Under the pieces are notes generated by a model. It made no database searches. It saw only the letters and a list, made by a program, of their open reading frames with translations, and was not told the DNA's origin. A stretch of DNA of 64,000 nucleotides from JBKHAJ01 sp964641125 (GTDB lineage Bacteria; Spirochaetota; Spirochaetia; SPDA01; CAZSGZ01). Shown here piece by piece: positions 39,552 to 48,720 of this stretch; the first letter of the stretch is position 1, and each line of letters starts with the position of its first letter. The stretch spans positions 4,985 through 68,984 of the forward strand of contig CAZXMO010000009.1 in assembly GCA_964641125.1 (NCBI GenBank), read 5' to 3'. The translations under genes were made by a program, and so were the position numbers.

Positions 39552-40595
39552 ATGAAAGCGGCGGTTCTCGAGGCCTTGGATTCGATCCAAGTCAAAGAGG
39601 TAGAGGAACCTAGGTGCGGCGACAACGAAGCCGTTCTCAAAGTCGAATCCTGCGCGGTCTGCGGATCGGACATCAGGATATATCACTACGGCAACGACCG
39701 GGTAAAGCCCCCGGCCATTATGGGTCATGAGATTTCCGGGAAGATCGTCAAAACAGGTAAAAACGTTACCTCGGTGAAAGAGGGGCAGAGGATTGCCTTG
39801 GGCGCCGACGTTCCCTGTGGAGAATGTTACTGGTGTACCAACGGGATGGGGACCAACTGCGCAATCAACTACGCCATCGGCTACCAGTTCGCCGGCGGCT
39901 TCCAGGAGTACATGCTCTTGAACGAGACGACCCTCAAGTACGGTCCGGTCACCCCCATTCCCGACGACATGAGCTACGACGAAGCATGCATCGCCGAGCC
40001 CTTAGCCTGCGCTATTAACGGCTTAGAGCTCGCCGGGTTCAGCATAGGAAAGAGCCTCTGCATTATCGGATTGGGCCCCATCGGGTGTATGATGCTCGAA
40101 CTGAGTAAGGTCTACGGCGCCTCCCGGGTTTTTGCCGCCCAGCGTTCAAAGCAGCGCCTGGAGATGGCCAAAGAGTTCAGGCCCGACGCCAGGTTCATCT
40201 CCACCGAGGAAGAAGATCTGGTGGAGACTGTTATGAAGGAAACCGGCGGAGAGGGGGTGGACCTCGCCGTCACCACAGCGGGAACGGTAGAGGCCCACGA
40301 GGATGCAATCAAGATGGTCCGCCACCGGGGGTACGTCAACCTCTTCGGGGGCTTAAAGAACCAGCCCCCCCTGACCCTCGATTCGAACCTCATCCACTAC
40401 AAGGAATGCTTCGTCATGGGGAGCCACGGCTCCCTTCCCCGGCACCACCGGATCGCCGTCGACTGCATCGCTAACGGGTACGTGAATACCGGAAAGTACG
40501 TCTCCAAGACTTTTCCCTTGTCCGCGATCGAGGAAGCCTTTGCCTACCACGAATCCCGGAAGGGGCTCAAGGTCGTAGTCAAGCCGGGCGAATAG
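39552..40595 (+). CDS. Zinc-dependent polyol/alcohol dehydrogenase 2
   Basis: Medium-chain dehydrogenase of 347 aa: VESCAVCGSDIRIYH (catalytic Zn Cys), IMGHEISGKI, structural Zn loop CGECYWCTNGMGTNC, EPLACAINGLE and nucleotide motif IIGLGPIGCMML. AAQRSKQR after beta-2 lacks the acidic residue of NAD enzymes, so NADPH is possible. It is divergent from dehydrogenase 1 and heads a run with the epimerase, regulator and kinases downstream. Confidence 0.92.
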   Translation: MKAAVLEALDSIQVKEVEEPRCGDNEAVLKVESCAVCGSDIRIYHYGNDRVKPPAIMGHEISGKIVKTGKNVTSVKEGQRIALGADVPCGECYWCTNGMGTNCAINYAIGYQFAGGFQEYMLLNETTLKYGPVTPIPDDMSYDEACIAEPLACAINGLELAGFSIGKSLCIIGLGPIGCMMLELSKVYGASRVFAAQRSKQRLEMAKEFRPDARFISTEEEDLVETVMKETGGEGVDLAVTTAGTVEAHEDAIKMVRHRGYVNLFGGLKNQPPLTLDSNLIHYKECFVMGSHGSLPRHHRIAVDCIANGYVNTGKYVSKTFPLSAIEEAFAYHESRKGLKVVVKPGE

Positions 40596-40600
40596 AGAGA

Positions 40601-40810
40601 GGCGAATAGAGAGAAAAGAGGAGAATGAGTATGAACACCGAAAAACTGCCGAAAANNNNNNNNNNNNNNNNNNNNNNNNNNNNNNNNNNNNNNNNNNNNN
40701 NNNNNNNNNNNNNNNNNNNNNNNNNNNNNNNNNNNNNNNNNNNNNNNNNNNNNNNGGCGAATAGAGAGAAAAGAGGAGAATGAGTATGAACACCGAAAAA
40801 CTGCCGAAAA
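40601..40810. other. 100-N scaffold gap flanked by a 55-bp exact duplication (assembly artefact)
   Basis: Positions 40601-40655 and 40756-40810 are identical over 55 bases and border exactly 100 N. Contig ends overlapping by the assembler k-mer explain this, and the real sequence is probably continuous with one copy. The duplicated piece contains the Shine-Dalgarno sequence and first codons of the epimerase gene, so the apparent truncated start at 40634 is not a second gene. Confidence 0.9.
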
Positions 40811-41532
40811 AAGAGATAAAGATTTCCCCTTCCCTGATGTGCGCCGATTTTCTCCATCTTCAGGATCAGCTCACCGTCTTCGAAGAGAGGGGTATAGAGT
40901 ACCTCCACATCGACATCATGGACGGGCACTATGTTCCGAACTTTACTTTAGGACCCGGCTTCTGCAAGGTCTTAAGCCGGGGGTGCTCGATCCCTTTGGA
41001 TGTTCACCTGATGATCGAGAACGTGGACAAGTACATTCCCGTATTCGCCGAGGCGATCTTGGCGGGAGTCGACACGCACCCGTCGCTTAAGAGTTCGGTC
41101 ATCGCCTTCCAGGTCGAGGCGGAGTACCATCCCATCCGACAGCTCCATCTCATACGGAGCCTAGGGCTCAGGGCGGGTATCGCCATCGATCCCGCCACCC
41201 CCCTGGAAGCGATTCGCCATGTCCTCCCCGATACCGACCTGCTGTGCGTGATGACGGTGAACCCGGGCTATTCAGGACAGAAGCTGATCCCCCGCAGCTT
41301 GGACAAGATGCGGGAGATTGCCGAATTCTGCGTCAGGGAGGAGCTTCCCGTGGAGATCGAGGTGGACGGAAACGTGAGCTGGGAAAACATCCCCAAGATG
41401 ATCGCCGCGGGGGCGGAGACGTTGGTCGCCGGGACGAGCTCGCTGTACGAACAGGGAAAGGACCTCCGGGGGAATGTGGAGAAGATGCGGAACCTCATTT
41501 CCCGCATCCAGTCGGGGGAGAGGGCCGTTTAG
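40786..41532 (+). CDS. Ribulose/allulose-phosphate 3-epimerase-like protein
   Basis: TIM-barrel epimerase of the Rpe/AlsE family, 248 aa: ISPSLMCADFLHL, YLHIDIMDGHYVPNFTLG (metal His, first catalytic Asp), PLDVHLMIENV (second metal His), VMTVNPGYSGQ, and VEIEVDGNVS (second catalytic Asp). An insert around DTHPSLKSSVIAFQ departs from housekeeping Rpe, where FHxEA is expected. A specialised pentulose/hexulose-phosphate substrate is likely. ATG 40786 fits GAGGAG spacing better than ATG 40780. Confidence 0.87.
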   Translation: MNTEKLPKKEIKISPSLMCADFLHLQDQLTVFEERGIEYLHIDIMDGHYVPNFTLGPGFCKVLSRGCSIPLDVHLMIENVDKYIPVFAEAILAGVDTHPSLKSSVIAFQVEAEYHPIRQLHLIRSLGLRAGIAIDPATPLEAIRHVLPDTDLLCVMTVNPGYSGQKLIPRSLDKMREIAEFCVREELPVEIEVDGNVSWENIPKMIAAGAETLVAGTSSLYEQGKDLRGNVEKMRNLISRIQSGERAV

Positions 41533-41552
41533 CCGGCCCGGGGGAGAGACTT

Positions 41553-42326
41553 ATGCTCGAGGCGGAGCGTCACGAGATCATCTTGAACCTCTTGAGGCGC
41601 AACCAGTTCGCCGCCATCCACGACGTCTTAAGCGTCGTCGACGCCTCGGAGGCGACGGTCAGGAGGGACTTCTCCAAGCTCGAGGAGCAGGGATACGTCA
41701 ACCGGGTGCGCGGCGGCGCGGAGCTCGTCCGTTCCGCGGTGAGCGATAATGTAGGTTTCCGGGAGCTCCCCTTCGCCTACCGGAAGGGGCTTAATCTCGA
41801 AATCAAAAGAAAGATCGCCCGCGCCGCCGGCGGGTACTGCGCCGAAGGCAGGACCGTCATCATCGACGGGGGATCCACCACGTATCAGATGGTGGAACCC
41901 CTCAAATCGACCGCCTGTACGATCATCACCAACTCCTTCGCAATGGCCGAGGAGCTCCAGCACGGGAGCGGCAACCGGGTAATACTGCCCGGCGGGGAAA
42001 TCTACCGGAGCTCCGAGCTCATTTTAGATCCCTTCCAGGGGGCCTTCTACGACAACTACGCCGCGGACATCGCCTTCATGGGGGTCGGCGGGATCGACCT
42101 CAACGGGCTGACCAATACCGATCCCCTCCTGATCCAGATCGAGCGGAAGATGATCCGCAGCGCCCGGGAGGTGATCATTCTCGCCGACGGGAGCAAATTC
42201 GATCAGCGGTGCAGCTTAGTGCTCTGCGGCTTCGACGAGGTAACCCGGATCATCACCGACAGCACCGCGCCTAAAGAGATGTGCTCCTCCGTCGAGGATC
42301 GGGGAGTCGAGGTGGTCCGGGTGTAG
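41553..42326 (+). CDS. DeoR-family transcriptional regulator 2
   Basis: Regulator of 257 aa with N-terminal HTH (AAIHDVLSVVDASEATVRRDF, then GYVNRVRGGAEL) and DeoRC sugar-phosphate domain (VIIDGGSTTYQMV, VIILADGSKFDQRC). It lies 20 nt after the epimerase gene with GGGGAGAG upstream and probably controls the surrounding sugar genes. The open frame extends back to 41244 inside the epimerase, which is rejected. Confidence 0.9.
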   Translation: MLEAERHEIILNLLRRNQFAAIHDVLSVVDASEATVRRDFSKLEEQGYVNRVRGGAELVRSAVSDNVGFRELPFAYRKGLNLEIKRKIARAAGGYCAEGRTVIIDGGSTTYQMVEPLKSTACTIITNSFAMAEELQHGSGNRVILPGGEIYRSSELILDPFQGAFYDNYAADIAFMGVGGIDLNGLTNTDPLLIQIERKMIRSAREVIILADGSKFDQRCSLVLCGFDEVTRIITDSTAPKEMCSSVEDRGVEVVRV

Positions 42327-42373
42327 GACCCGAACCTGAGCAGGCGGGGAAAAGCGGGGAAAAGGGGCGCGCG

Positions 42374-42402
42374 TTTGCAAAGTCCTCCGATTCCCGTATA
42401 AT
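42374..42402 (+). promoter_or_regulatory. Promoter of the ribokinase gene, leaderless
   Basis: TTTGCA (42374-42379), 17-bp spacer, TATAAT (42397-42402), 7 nt to ATG 42410, no Shine-Dalgarno sequence. Confidence 0.65.
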
Positions 42403-42409
42403 TAGCCGG

Positions 42410-43348
42410 ATGGAAAAGAAACCGAAGATCCTCGTGGTGGGGAGCATCAACATCGACCTGGTCTTAAGGACCGACAGGGTCCCGAAGGCGGGGGAGAGTT
42501 TCCTCGGAAACGAATTCAGCTGGATTCCCGGGGGAAAGGGGGCCAATCAGGCGGCGGCGGCGGCCCGTGCCGGGGCTGAAGTGGGGTTTGCCGGCCGGGT
42601 CGGACGGGACGAGAACGGGAGGCACCTCGCCGCGGGCCTTCTCGAGGCGGGGGTCTCGGACCGGTTTTTGACCGTCGACGTGGAGAGGCCCACCGGAATG
42701 GCGGTGATTATGGTGGAGGCGGACGGAGAAAACCGGATCATCGTGTTTGCCGGGGCCAATCTGTCGCTGTCAACGGGAGACGTCGACCGGGCCCTCGAGC
42801 AAGGCGGTCCCTGGGACGCTGTTCTCTTGAGCTTCGAAATATCCCAAGAGGTTATCGCCTACACCGTCGCGCGAAGCGTACAAGAAAGGATACCCATCTA
42901 TATCGACGCGGGACCCGCCCGGGAGGCCGCCGATCCGGACACTCTGAAGGGTGCGGCGGTCATCTCGCCGAACCGCGGAGAGCTCGAGATCCTTACCGGC
43001 CGGGACTGCTCGACGGAAGCGGGCCTCGGGGATGCAGCCCGATATCTGAGAGAGAGGACCGGAGCGGAAGCCGTCGTGGTCAAGCTCGGCGACGAGGGGG
43101 CCTTTCTTTCGGCCGAGGGCAGGGAGGAGCTGTTCCCCGCTTTTTCGATACGGGCGGTGGATACCACAGCCGCCGGGGACGCCTTCACCGCGGGACTTGC
43201 GGTCGGTTTAATCGAGGGAAGAGAGTACGCGGAGGCGGTCAAATACGGATGCGCGGCGGGGGCCATAGCGGCGACCCGGGTCGGAGCTCGCCCGTCGCTT
43301 CCCACGAGGGACGAGGTCGATGCCTTTTTACGTGAACGCGGGGAGTGA
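42410..43348 (+). CDS. rbsK: Ribokinase-like PfkB-family carbohydrate kinase
   Basis: Kinase of 312 aa: VVGSINIDLVLRTDRVPKAG, GGKGANQAAAAARAGA (PfkB signature 1) and DTTAAGDAFTAGLAVGL (signature 2 with the catalytic Asp and anion hole), which fit RbsK well. It phosphorylates ribose or a related sugar. An upstream open frame to 42281 overlaps the DeoR gene and is not used. The stop is 38 nt before the next kinase start. Confidence 0.88.
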   Translation: MEKKPKILVVGSINIDLVLRTDRVPKAGESFLGNEFSWIPGGKGANQAAAAARAGAEVGFAGRVGRDENGRHLAAGLLEAGVSDRFLTVDVERPTGMAVIMVEADGENRIIVFAGANLSLSTGDVDRALEQGGPWDAVLLSFEISQEVIAYTVARSVQERIPIYIDAGPAREAADPDTLKGAAVISPNRGELEILTGRDCSTEAGLGDAARYLRERTGAEAVVVKLGDEGAFLSAEGREELFPAFSIRAVDTTAAGDAFTAGLAVGLIEGREYAEAVKYGCAAGAIAATRVGARPSLPTRDEVDAFLRERGE

Positions 43349-43386
43349 ATACTTTCGATGAAATCCAGAAGCAGCGAGGAGATGAG

Positions 43387-44892
43387 ATGGAATCGTACAT
43401 AGCGGTATTCGATGTAGGAAAAACCAACAAGAAGGTGATGATCTTCGACGAAAAGCTCGAGCTCCTCGACAGCGTAACCGAAAATTTTTCGGAGTATACC
43501 GAAAACGGGGTCAATTACGAGCGGATCGACGAGATGACCGAGTGGTTTCTCGACAGCCTGAAGGCTTTTTCATCCACGTACCCTATCCGCGCCGTCTCGG
43601 TTACCACCCATGGGGCATCCGCCGCCTGCGTGGACGGCGAGGGAAGGCTTGCTCTTCCCTTGGTCGCCTATACAACCGAGCCGGGTGAGGAGTTTCATCG
43701 GGAATTTTACGAGCGCTTCGGTTCGGTGGAGGAGCTTCAAAAGACCACCGCGACTCCCCCCATGGGTGCCCTTATCAATACGGCAAAGCTCATCTACTAC
43801 CTGAAAAAGCAATACCCAAGGGATTTCGAGAGAGTGGATACAATCCTTACCTTTCCTCAGTATTTCGGCTTTGTTCTGACCGGTGAAAGGGGAGCCGAAC
43901 CCACCTATGTGGGGTGCCATTCCTATCTCTGGAACCCTCATGAGATGAACTGGTCGTCGGTGGCCCGGGACATGGACATAGTCGAAAAATTGCCTAGGAG
44001 GATCAGCAAATCCTGGGATGTCCTCGGCACGTTAACCCCCGAAACGGCTAAGCGGACCGGCTTGAGCACCGACACGATCGTTACCATGGGAATACACGAT
44101 TCCAACGCAAGCCTCCTTCCCTATCTGATCAAGAGCGGCGAGGAGTTTGTCCTCAATTCCACCGGTACCTGGTGTGTCCTCATGCATCCGGCGCGGGAGG
44201 TATCCTTCGAAGAGGACGAGCTCGGTAAACCGGTATTCTACAACCAGGATGTCTTTTCCCGTCCGGTCAAGACGGCCCTGGTAATGGGGGGCCTCGAATT
44301 CGAGGTGTGGTCGGAGCTCTTGAAGGGGATAAACGGCAAGGAGGGATTCCCCGATTTCAATCCCGGACTCTACCGGAAACTCTTCTGGGAGAATGACCGC
44401 TTTATTCTGCCGAGCGCCCAGAGGGGGGTCGGGCAGTTTCCCGATAGTGAACCCCGGGCCGTGGAGGAGGGTAAGAATTATCCCCTCGAGGACATCCGGG
44501 AGGGGCGGGGTGTTCCGCGTTTTTTCAGGGAGTATCCCGCCGCCTTCGCTGCGCTGAACATCTCCTTGGCCATTCAGACAAAGATAGCCCTCGAACGCGC
44601 GGGGGCCGTCGACGGGACCACCATCTTCGTTGAGGGGGGGTTCCGGAAGAATCCCGATTACAACGCCCTCCTTACCGCGCTCTTCCCCAAGTCGAAGGTG
44701 TATCTGACAAATCTGAGTGAGGCAACCGCCTTCGGGGCCGCTCTGCTTGCCAAGGCTGCCTTAGACGACACCGATCCGAGGGAGCTCGGAAGCCTCTTTG
44801 AGATCGAAACTAAAGAAGTGAAACGGGAAGAATTCGACGGGCTCGCGAAATATACCGCCACCTTCTTCGATCATCTCGAGAAGGGGCGTTGA
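43387..44892 (+). CDS. FGGY-family carbohydrate kinase (rhamnulokinase/fuculokinase-like)
   Basis: Sugar kinase of 501 aa: VFDVGKTNKKVMIFD (phosphate-1 motif), VTTHGASAAC, VTMGIHDSNASLLPY (catalytic Asp region) and VEGGFRKNPDYNALL (adenosine motif). This subtype is used for L-rhamnulose and L-fuculose. Its product would be exactly the ketose-1-phosphate split by the compartment aldolase at 29929, a link by function, not by operon. ATG 43387 is chosen for GAGGAG upstream; a GTG at 43345 overlapping rbsK is less likely. Confidence 0.87.
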   Translation: MESYIAVFDVGKTNKKVMIFDEKLELLDSVTENFSEYTENGVNYERIDEMTEWFLDSLKAFSSTYPIRAVSVTTHGASAACVDGEGRLALPLVAYTTEPGEEFHREFYERFGSVEELQKTTATPPMGALINTAKLIYYLKKQYPRDFERVDTILTFPQYFGFVLTGERGAEPTYVGCHSYLWNPHEMNWSSVARDMDIVEKLPRRISKSWDVLGTLTPETAKRTGLSTDTIVTMGIHDSNASLLPYLIKSGEEFVLNSTGTWCVLMHPAREVSFEEDELGKPVFYNQDVFSRPVKTALVMGGLEFEVWSELLKGINGKEGFPDFNPGLYRKLFWENDRFILPSAQRGVGQFPDSEPRAVEEGKNYPLEDIREGRGVPRFFREYPAAFAALNISLAIQTKIALERAGAVDGTTIFVEGGFRKNPDYNALLTALFPKSKVYLTNLSEATAFGAALLAKAALDDTDPRELGSLFEIETKEVKREEFDGLAKYTATFFDHLEKGR

Positions 44893-44927
44893 TCGGAGCA
44901 GTCCGCCTGTGATAGTCTGAAAATCCT

Positions 44928-45596
44928 ATGATCTATTCGAAGTTTTTTCGCATGATGCCCGCCGCGTTTCTTTTCGCGGCACTTATTTTGTTTAACCCTT
45001 CGAACGCCTGGGGCGAGGAGCCCGGGACGGATGAAGGGGAGAGGCGTATAGAATATCAGTCGCTCCGCTACGGTCCCGACGACGAGCTCCTGGGGTACGG
45101 AATGCACCAGTACGACGAGGTGGGTCGAAAGATTTCCACCGGATGGTACGAGCCCGCAAAAGGAAACGTCGGCACCACAAGGTACGAATACGACAAAGAC
45201 GGCCGGCTGTTCCGCGAGTCCATGTACGACCGGACCGGAAGTATGCTCCTCGGGTATACCGATTACACCTACGCCGGGAAAGAGAAGCGCGAGACGAGCA
45301 GCTTTACCGCGAAAGGAGTGCTTCTCTCCTCACTCACCTACGATTATGATGAGTCGGGGCGTGTAAGCCGGGAGACCGGATATGGTGATGATGGTGAGAT
45401 CAGGGAGATAATCCTCCATGAATACGATGAAGAGGGGAATCTCGCAAAGAGCTCGGTCTACGGCCCGAAGGGGAACGACCTCGTCAGTTTTGCTCTATAC
45501 GAACACGATAGGAAGGGAAACCGGACTAAGATGACGGTATACGCCCCCGACGGGAGCATCTACTGGTACATTCGCCATTTGTGGCGAGCGCCCTGA
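44928..45596 (+). CDS. Exported YD-repeat-like hypothetical protein
   Basis: Protein of 222 aa with a signal peptide (FFRMMPAAFLFAALILF, cleavage probably after AWG). The rest is built of ~25-residue beta-hairpin repeats such as YEYDKDGRLFRESMYDRTG, YDYDESGRVSRETGYGDDG and HEYDEEGNLAKSSVYGPKG, like RHS/YD repeats but far shorter than RHS toxins. It is probably a periplasmic or surface protein of unknown role. No Shine-Dalgarno sequence; GATAGT ends 11 nt before the ATG. Confidence 0.7.
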   Translation: MIYSKFFRMMPAAFLFAALILFNPSNAWGEEPGTDEGERRIEYQSLRYGPDDELLGYGMHQYDEVGRKISTGWYEPAKGNVGTTRYEYDKDGRLFRESMYDRTGSMLLGYTDYTYAGKEKRETSSFTAKGVLLSSLTYDYDESGRVSRETGYGDDGEIREIILHEYDEEGNLAKSSVYGPKGNDLVSFALYEHDRKGNRTKMTVYAPDGSIYWYIRHLWRAP

Positions 45597-45611
45597 GGAA
45601 AGGCCGCTTTC

Positions 45612-46343
45612 TCAAGATTCGGCGAAGCGCCGTTTTCCTTTCGACTTCAAAAATTCTTTCATGGCTTCCACCGAACGATTCATTACAAGCTCGGCGGGCA
45701 TTTCGATCTTCTGGAAGATAGCATCCACCTGGTGAAAGTTCCCCACGTCGAAACAGATATGAGCGTCGCTTCCCGCGATGACCCTAACTCCGTACTTCTT
45801 GCACTGCCGGGCTATGTGGAGGCAGTTCTTGAGGCTTCCCTCCCTGCTGATCCACAGGGAGGAGTTATTGATTTCCACGAGGGTGTTCGTCTCCCGTGCC
45901 TTCTTCAAGACCTTGTCTATCTCTATCGGAAAACGGGGATTTCCCGGGTGGACTAAGACGTCGATGGTGCCCGTTTCCATGAGCCGTAAGACGGCTCGGG
46001 TGTGTTCGTTCCCGGTAGCCGGCTCGAGGCAGGGTTCGTGATATCCCGCAAGGACGATATCCAGGGCGGACAGCCTCTTTTCGTCGAGATCGACGGCCCC
46101 GTTGTAGTCGATGATGTTCGCCTCGATTCCGGAGAGGACCTCCACGCCGTAGATCTTTTCCGGAACGACCTTGAGGTTCGAGAAATGGAAGGGGTGGGGA
46201 GCGCCGGGCAGGGCGGGGCCGTGATCGGTTACGGCGATCATCCGTATTCCCTTCTTCTTCGCGAAATCCGCGAGCTCGAGGACGGTGCTATACCCGTGCC
46301 CGCTGGAGACGGAATGACAATGGCAATCGACGCGATATTTCAT
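45612..46343 (-). CDS. PHP-domain hydrolase (YcdX-like)
   Basis: Trinuclear-metal phosphoesterase of 243 aa: VDCHCHSVSSGHGYST, AVTDHGPALPGAPH, LSGIEANI, AGYHEPC, LVHPGNPRFP, and IAGSDAHICFD supply the metal ligands. E. coli YcdX is a broad phosphatase. It is convergent with the YD-repeat gene and stands alone; the physiological substrate is unknown. Confidence 0.9.
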   Translation of the reverse strand: MKYRVDCHCHSVSSGHGYSTVLELADFAKKKGIRMIAVTDHGPALPGAPHPFHFSNLKVVPEKIYGVEVLSGIEANIIDYNGAVDLDEKRLSALDIVLAGYHEPCLEPATGNEHTRAVLRLMETGTIDVLVHPGNPRFPIEIDKVLKKARETNTLVEINNSSLWISREGSLKNCLHIARQCKKYGVRVIAGSDAHICFDVGNFHQVDAIFQKIEMPAELVMNRSVEAMKEFLKSKGKRRFAES

Positions 46344-46416
46344 ACTCTCTTTATATCAAATAAGCGCTGTCCTATAACAGGGGGGTGGTCAGGGTTAACC
46401 GAAATCTGATATACGG

Positions 46417-47277
46417 ATGCAGATGAAAGTACGTGTATCAGCGGTCAATTTCGCGCCGATTCAGGGGGCGGTGACCAAAAACACCGCGGCGATCCTGAGA
46501 TGGATTCGAAGGCTGGAGAGTCATAATCGGTCCGGACTTCCCCACTTTATTCTCTTCCCGGAGCTGAGTCTCACCGGTCCGGTTACAATCGACGGACGGG
46601 GATTCGGCGGGCATCTTGAGGTTCTCGAGGAATGCCGGCGCGCTCACGGGGTCATCGCGGAGAGGACCGCCGAGGAGGGGAATATATCGGTTCTCGCGGG
46701 TTCACCGGTCTTAGTCGGAAAGGAACTCTATATCGGACATACCGCCTTTGCAGGGGGGAAGGCTCAGACCGTACGTCTGAAGTCGGTTCTCGGGCCGGGG
46801 GAGTCGGAGGTTTTCAGCCGGGGTGACGCGCTTAAGGCGCTTCCGAATGGGAGGGGAGGCCGGTCCGCCGAGTGCCTCGGCGTCCGATTCGGGGTTCAGC
46901 TTTGTCTCGAGACCCACTACCCCGAAATAGCCTCGAGGCAGGCGGAGGAGGGGGCGGCGATCATCTTCTGCGCTTTCGCCTCTCCCCGGGAAAAGCCTCG
47001 GGAGAAGCACCGGCGGCTCCTCCGGTACCTTCCCGCGAGGGGATACGACAACAGTTGTTTCGTCGTGTGGTGCAACCTCATCTTCCGTGATTCGAAGGGC
47101 CGGCTTGCCCCGGGAACCGCGGGACTCCTCGATCCCAAAGGGCGTTTAGTAGACTCACGCGTTTCGAGGGGTGAGTCCTATATCCAGGGGATTATCGATC
47201 TCGGGGAGATCGAGCGGATCCGTGCCTCGAGGATGGGATTCTTTCGGGGTACGGCGGGCCCTCCGGAAGGGTACTGA
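46417..47277 (+). CDS. Carbon-nitrogen hydrolase (nitrilase superfamily)
   Basis: Protein of 286 aa with the Glu-Lys-Cys triad: FILFPELSLTG (Glu), QTVRLKSVLGPGE (Lys), and FGVQLCLETHYPE (Cys, about residue 166). Members hydrolyse amides, carbamoyl compounds or omega-amides; the substrate is not predictable. ATG 46417 or 46423 could be the start. It is convergent with the HemL-like aminotransferase gene. Confidence 0.88.
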   Translation: MQMKVRVSAVNFAPIQGAVTKNTAAILRWIRRLESHNRSGLPHFILFPELSLTGPVTIDGRGFGGHLEVLEECRRAHGVIAERTAEEGNISVLAGSPVLVGKELYIGHTAFAGGKAQTVRLKSVLGPGESEVFSRGDALKALPNGRGGRSAECLGVRFGVQLCLETHYPEIASRQAEEGAAIIFCAFASPREKPREKHRRLLRYLPARGYDNSCFVVWCNLIFRDSKGRLAPGTAGLLDPKGRLVDSRVSRGESYIQGIIDLGEIERIRASRMGFFRGTAGPPEGY

Positions 47278-47312
47278 TCGGATCGGGAGCCCCGGCGCGG
47301 CAGCGAACGGTA

Positions 47313-48716
47313 TCAGCTGTACGAAACTATCCGCTCGGCGGCCCGCCCGCAGGCGTCGACCAATAACCGAATGTCCTCTTCGGTGTGGGCCGCGCTCACC
47401 GAGCCTAAGCCGTGAACTACGTGGACTCCTTCTAAAAGCATAGCTAAGGGGATAATCCGGTTGGTCAAGGTGAGGTCGACGACCTCCGGTGACTGGCTCT
47501 CTTCGGGGGTGTCGATGTACGCCTTGGAGCCCAGAGGAAAGAAGAGCATTCCCATGGAGCTCCCGGGAATTTTCGAGTTTCCCTCCCCGGTGCAGCAGGC
47601 GGAAATGCCGCGGTCCCGGAAGGCCCGGGCGACGCCGCCGCGCATATTTTCGCCTAGGAGGGCTATCCGGGGATAAATCTCTTCGGCGTGGTCTTTGAGG
47701 AAGAGCATCATGAGCTTCGCCGCATAGAGGGAGGCCGGGTGGGCGGAGTAGGTCCCCCCCGAAAAGCGGACCGGATGCCGGGCGCCCCGTCCGCAGAGTT
47801 CCATGATCTTTTTTCGTCCCGCTACGGCCGAAAGGGGCATACCTCCGCCGATGATTTTTCCGTATGTGCCGAGGTCGGCCTCGATTCCATAGAGCTTCGC
47901 CGCGCTCGACGGGCCGAAGCGGAAGCACGATATCACCTCATCGAAGATGAGCACGGTACCGTAGCGGGTGCATAATTCTCGGGCGGTGGTCACGAACTCT
48001 TCGCCGGCGGCGATGAATCCCCCCGCTCCTATAAAAGGCTCCATGATAAAGCACGCGGTCCTGTTCCCATACCGGGCGAAGAGCTCCTCGAGCATTCCGG
48101 GATCGTTATACCGGGTTATGAGAACCTGGTCGGTTACCGATTTAGGAATTCCCTCGGTGTCGACCCCGTCGAAGCGGTCTTTTCCCTCATGGAATTCCAC
48201 CCCCTTGAGCCCCCAGGGCTGGGCACCGTGCCAACCGCCGCCGATCTTCATCACCAGCTCCCTCCCCGTGTAGGCCCGGGCGAGGAGGACCGCGTACATG
48301 GTCGCCAAGGACCCGGCGGTGGTGAAACGGGCTTTTTCGGCCCCCACCGCATCGCACAGTATTTCCGCGGTCTCCGCCTGGAGGCGGTCGGTGAATCCGG
48401 TCTGGAGGCCGAAGCCCGATTCGAGGAGTCTCGCGAGGGGCTCGGTTATCTCAGGCGGATTGTGACCCAAGATATTCGCGTGGTGTCCCTGCCAGAAATC
48501 GAGAATGCGGATATCTTCCTCGGTGACGATGTAGGCCCCTCGGGCGCTCTTGATTCGAACCGGGAAGGGCTCGAGGAGGCGGATGGCGTGGCTCCCTCCG
48601 TCGACGAGAGTGCGTCCCGCCCGGTCGCCTACCGCCTTTGAGGCCGGATAGGCCTGTTCGTATTCGTGCTCGAGGTCGCTCAAGAGTTCTTTGTGCCGCC
48701 GCGGGGTCGGTTTCAT
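47313..48716 (-). CDS. Class III aminotransferase (glutamate-1-semialdehyde aminomutase-like)
   Basis: PLP enzyme of 467 aa: GGSHAIRLLEPFPVRI, DFWQGHHANILGH, TTAGSLATMYAVLLAR, MEPFIGAGGFIAAG, LIFDEVISCFRFG (PLP Asp) and GKIIGGGMPLSAVAG (PLP Lys). It resembles HemL, but with a longer N-terminus and no tetrapyrrole genes near it is probably a specialised aminomutase or aminotransferase. It begins 4 nt after the stop of the CHASE2 cyclase with no clear Shine-Dalgarno sequence, so translation may be coupled. Confidence 0.85.
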   Translation of the reverse strand: MKPTPRRHKELLSDLEHEYEQAYPASKAVGDRAGRTLVDGGSHAIRLLEPFPVRIKSARGAYIVTEEDIRILDFWQGHHANILGHNPPEITEPLARLLESGFGLQTGFTDRLQAETAEILCDAVGAEKARFTTAGSLATMYAVLLARAYTGRELVMKIGGGWHGAQPWGLKGVEFHEGKDRFDGVDTEGIPKSVTDQVLITRYNDPGMLEELFARYGNRTACFIMEPFIGAGGFIAAGEEFVTTARELCTRYGTVLIFDEVISCFRFGPSSAAKLYGIEADLGTYGKIIGGGMPLSAVAGRKKIMELCGRGARHPVRFSGGTYSAHPASLYAAKLMMLFLKDHAEEIYPRIALLGENMRGGVARAFRDRGISACCTGEGNSKIPGSSMGMLFFPLGSKAYIDTPEESQSPEVVDLTLTNRIIPLAMLLEGVHVVHGLGSVSAAHTEEDIRLLVDACGRAAERIVSYS

Positions 48717-48720
48717 GGGT

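Noticed and set aside
40634..40655. A truncated first copy of the epimerase gene before the N gap
   Set aside because: It is part of a 55-bp exact duplication at a scaffold gap, so it is an assembly artefact and not a gene fragment.
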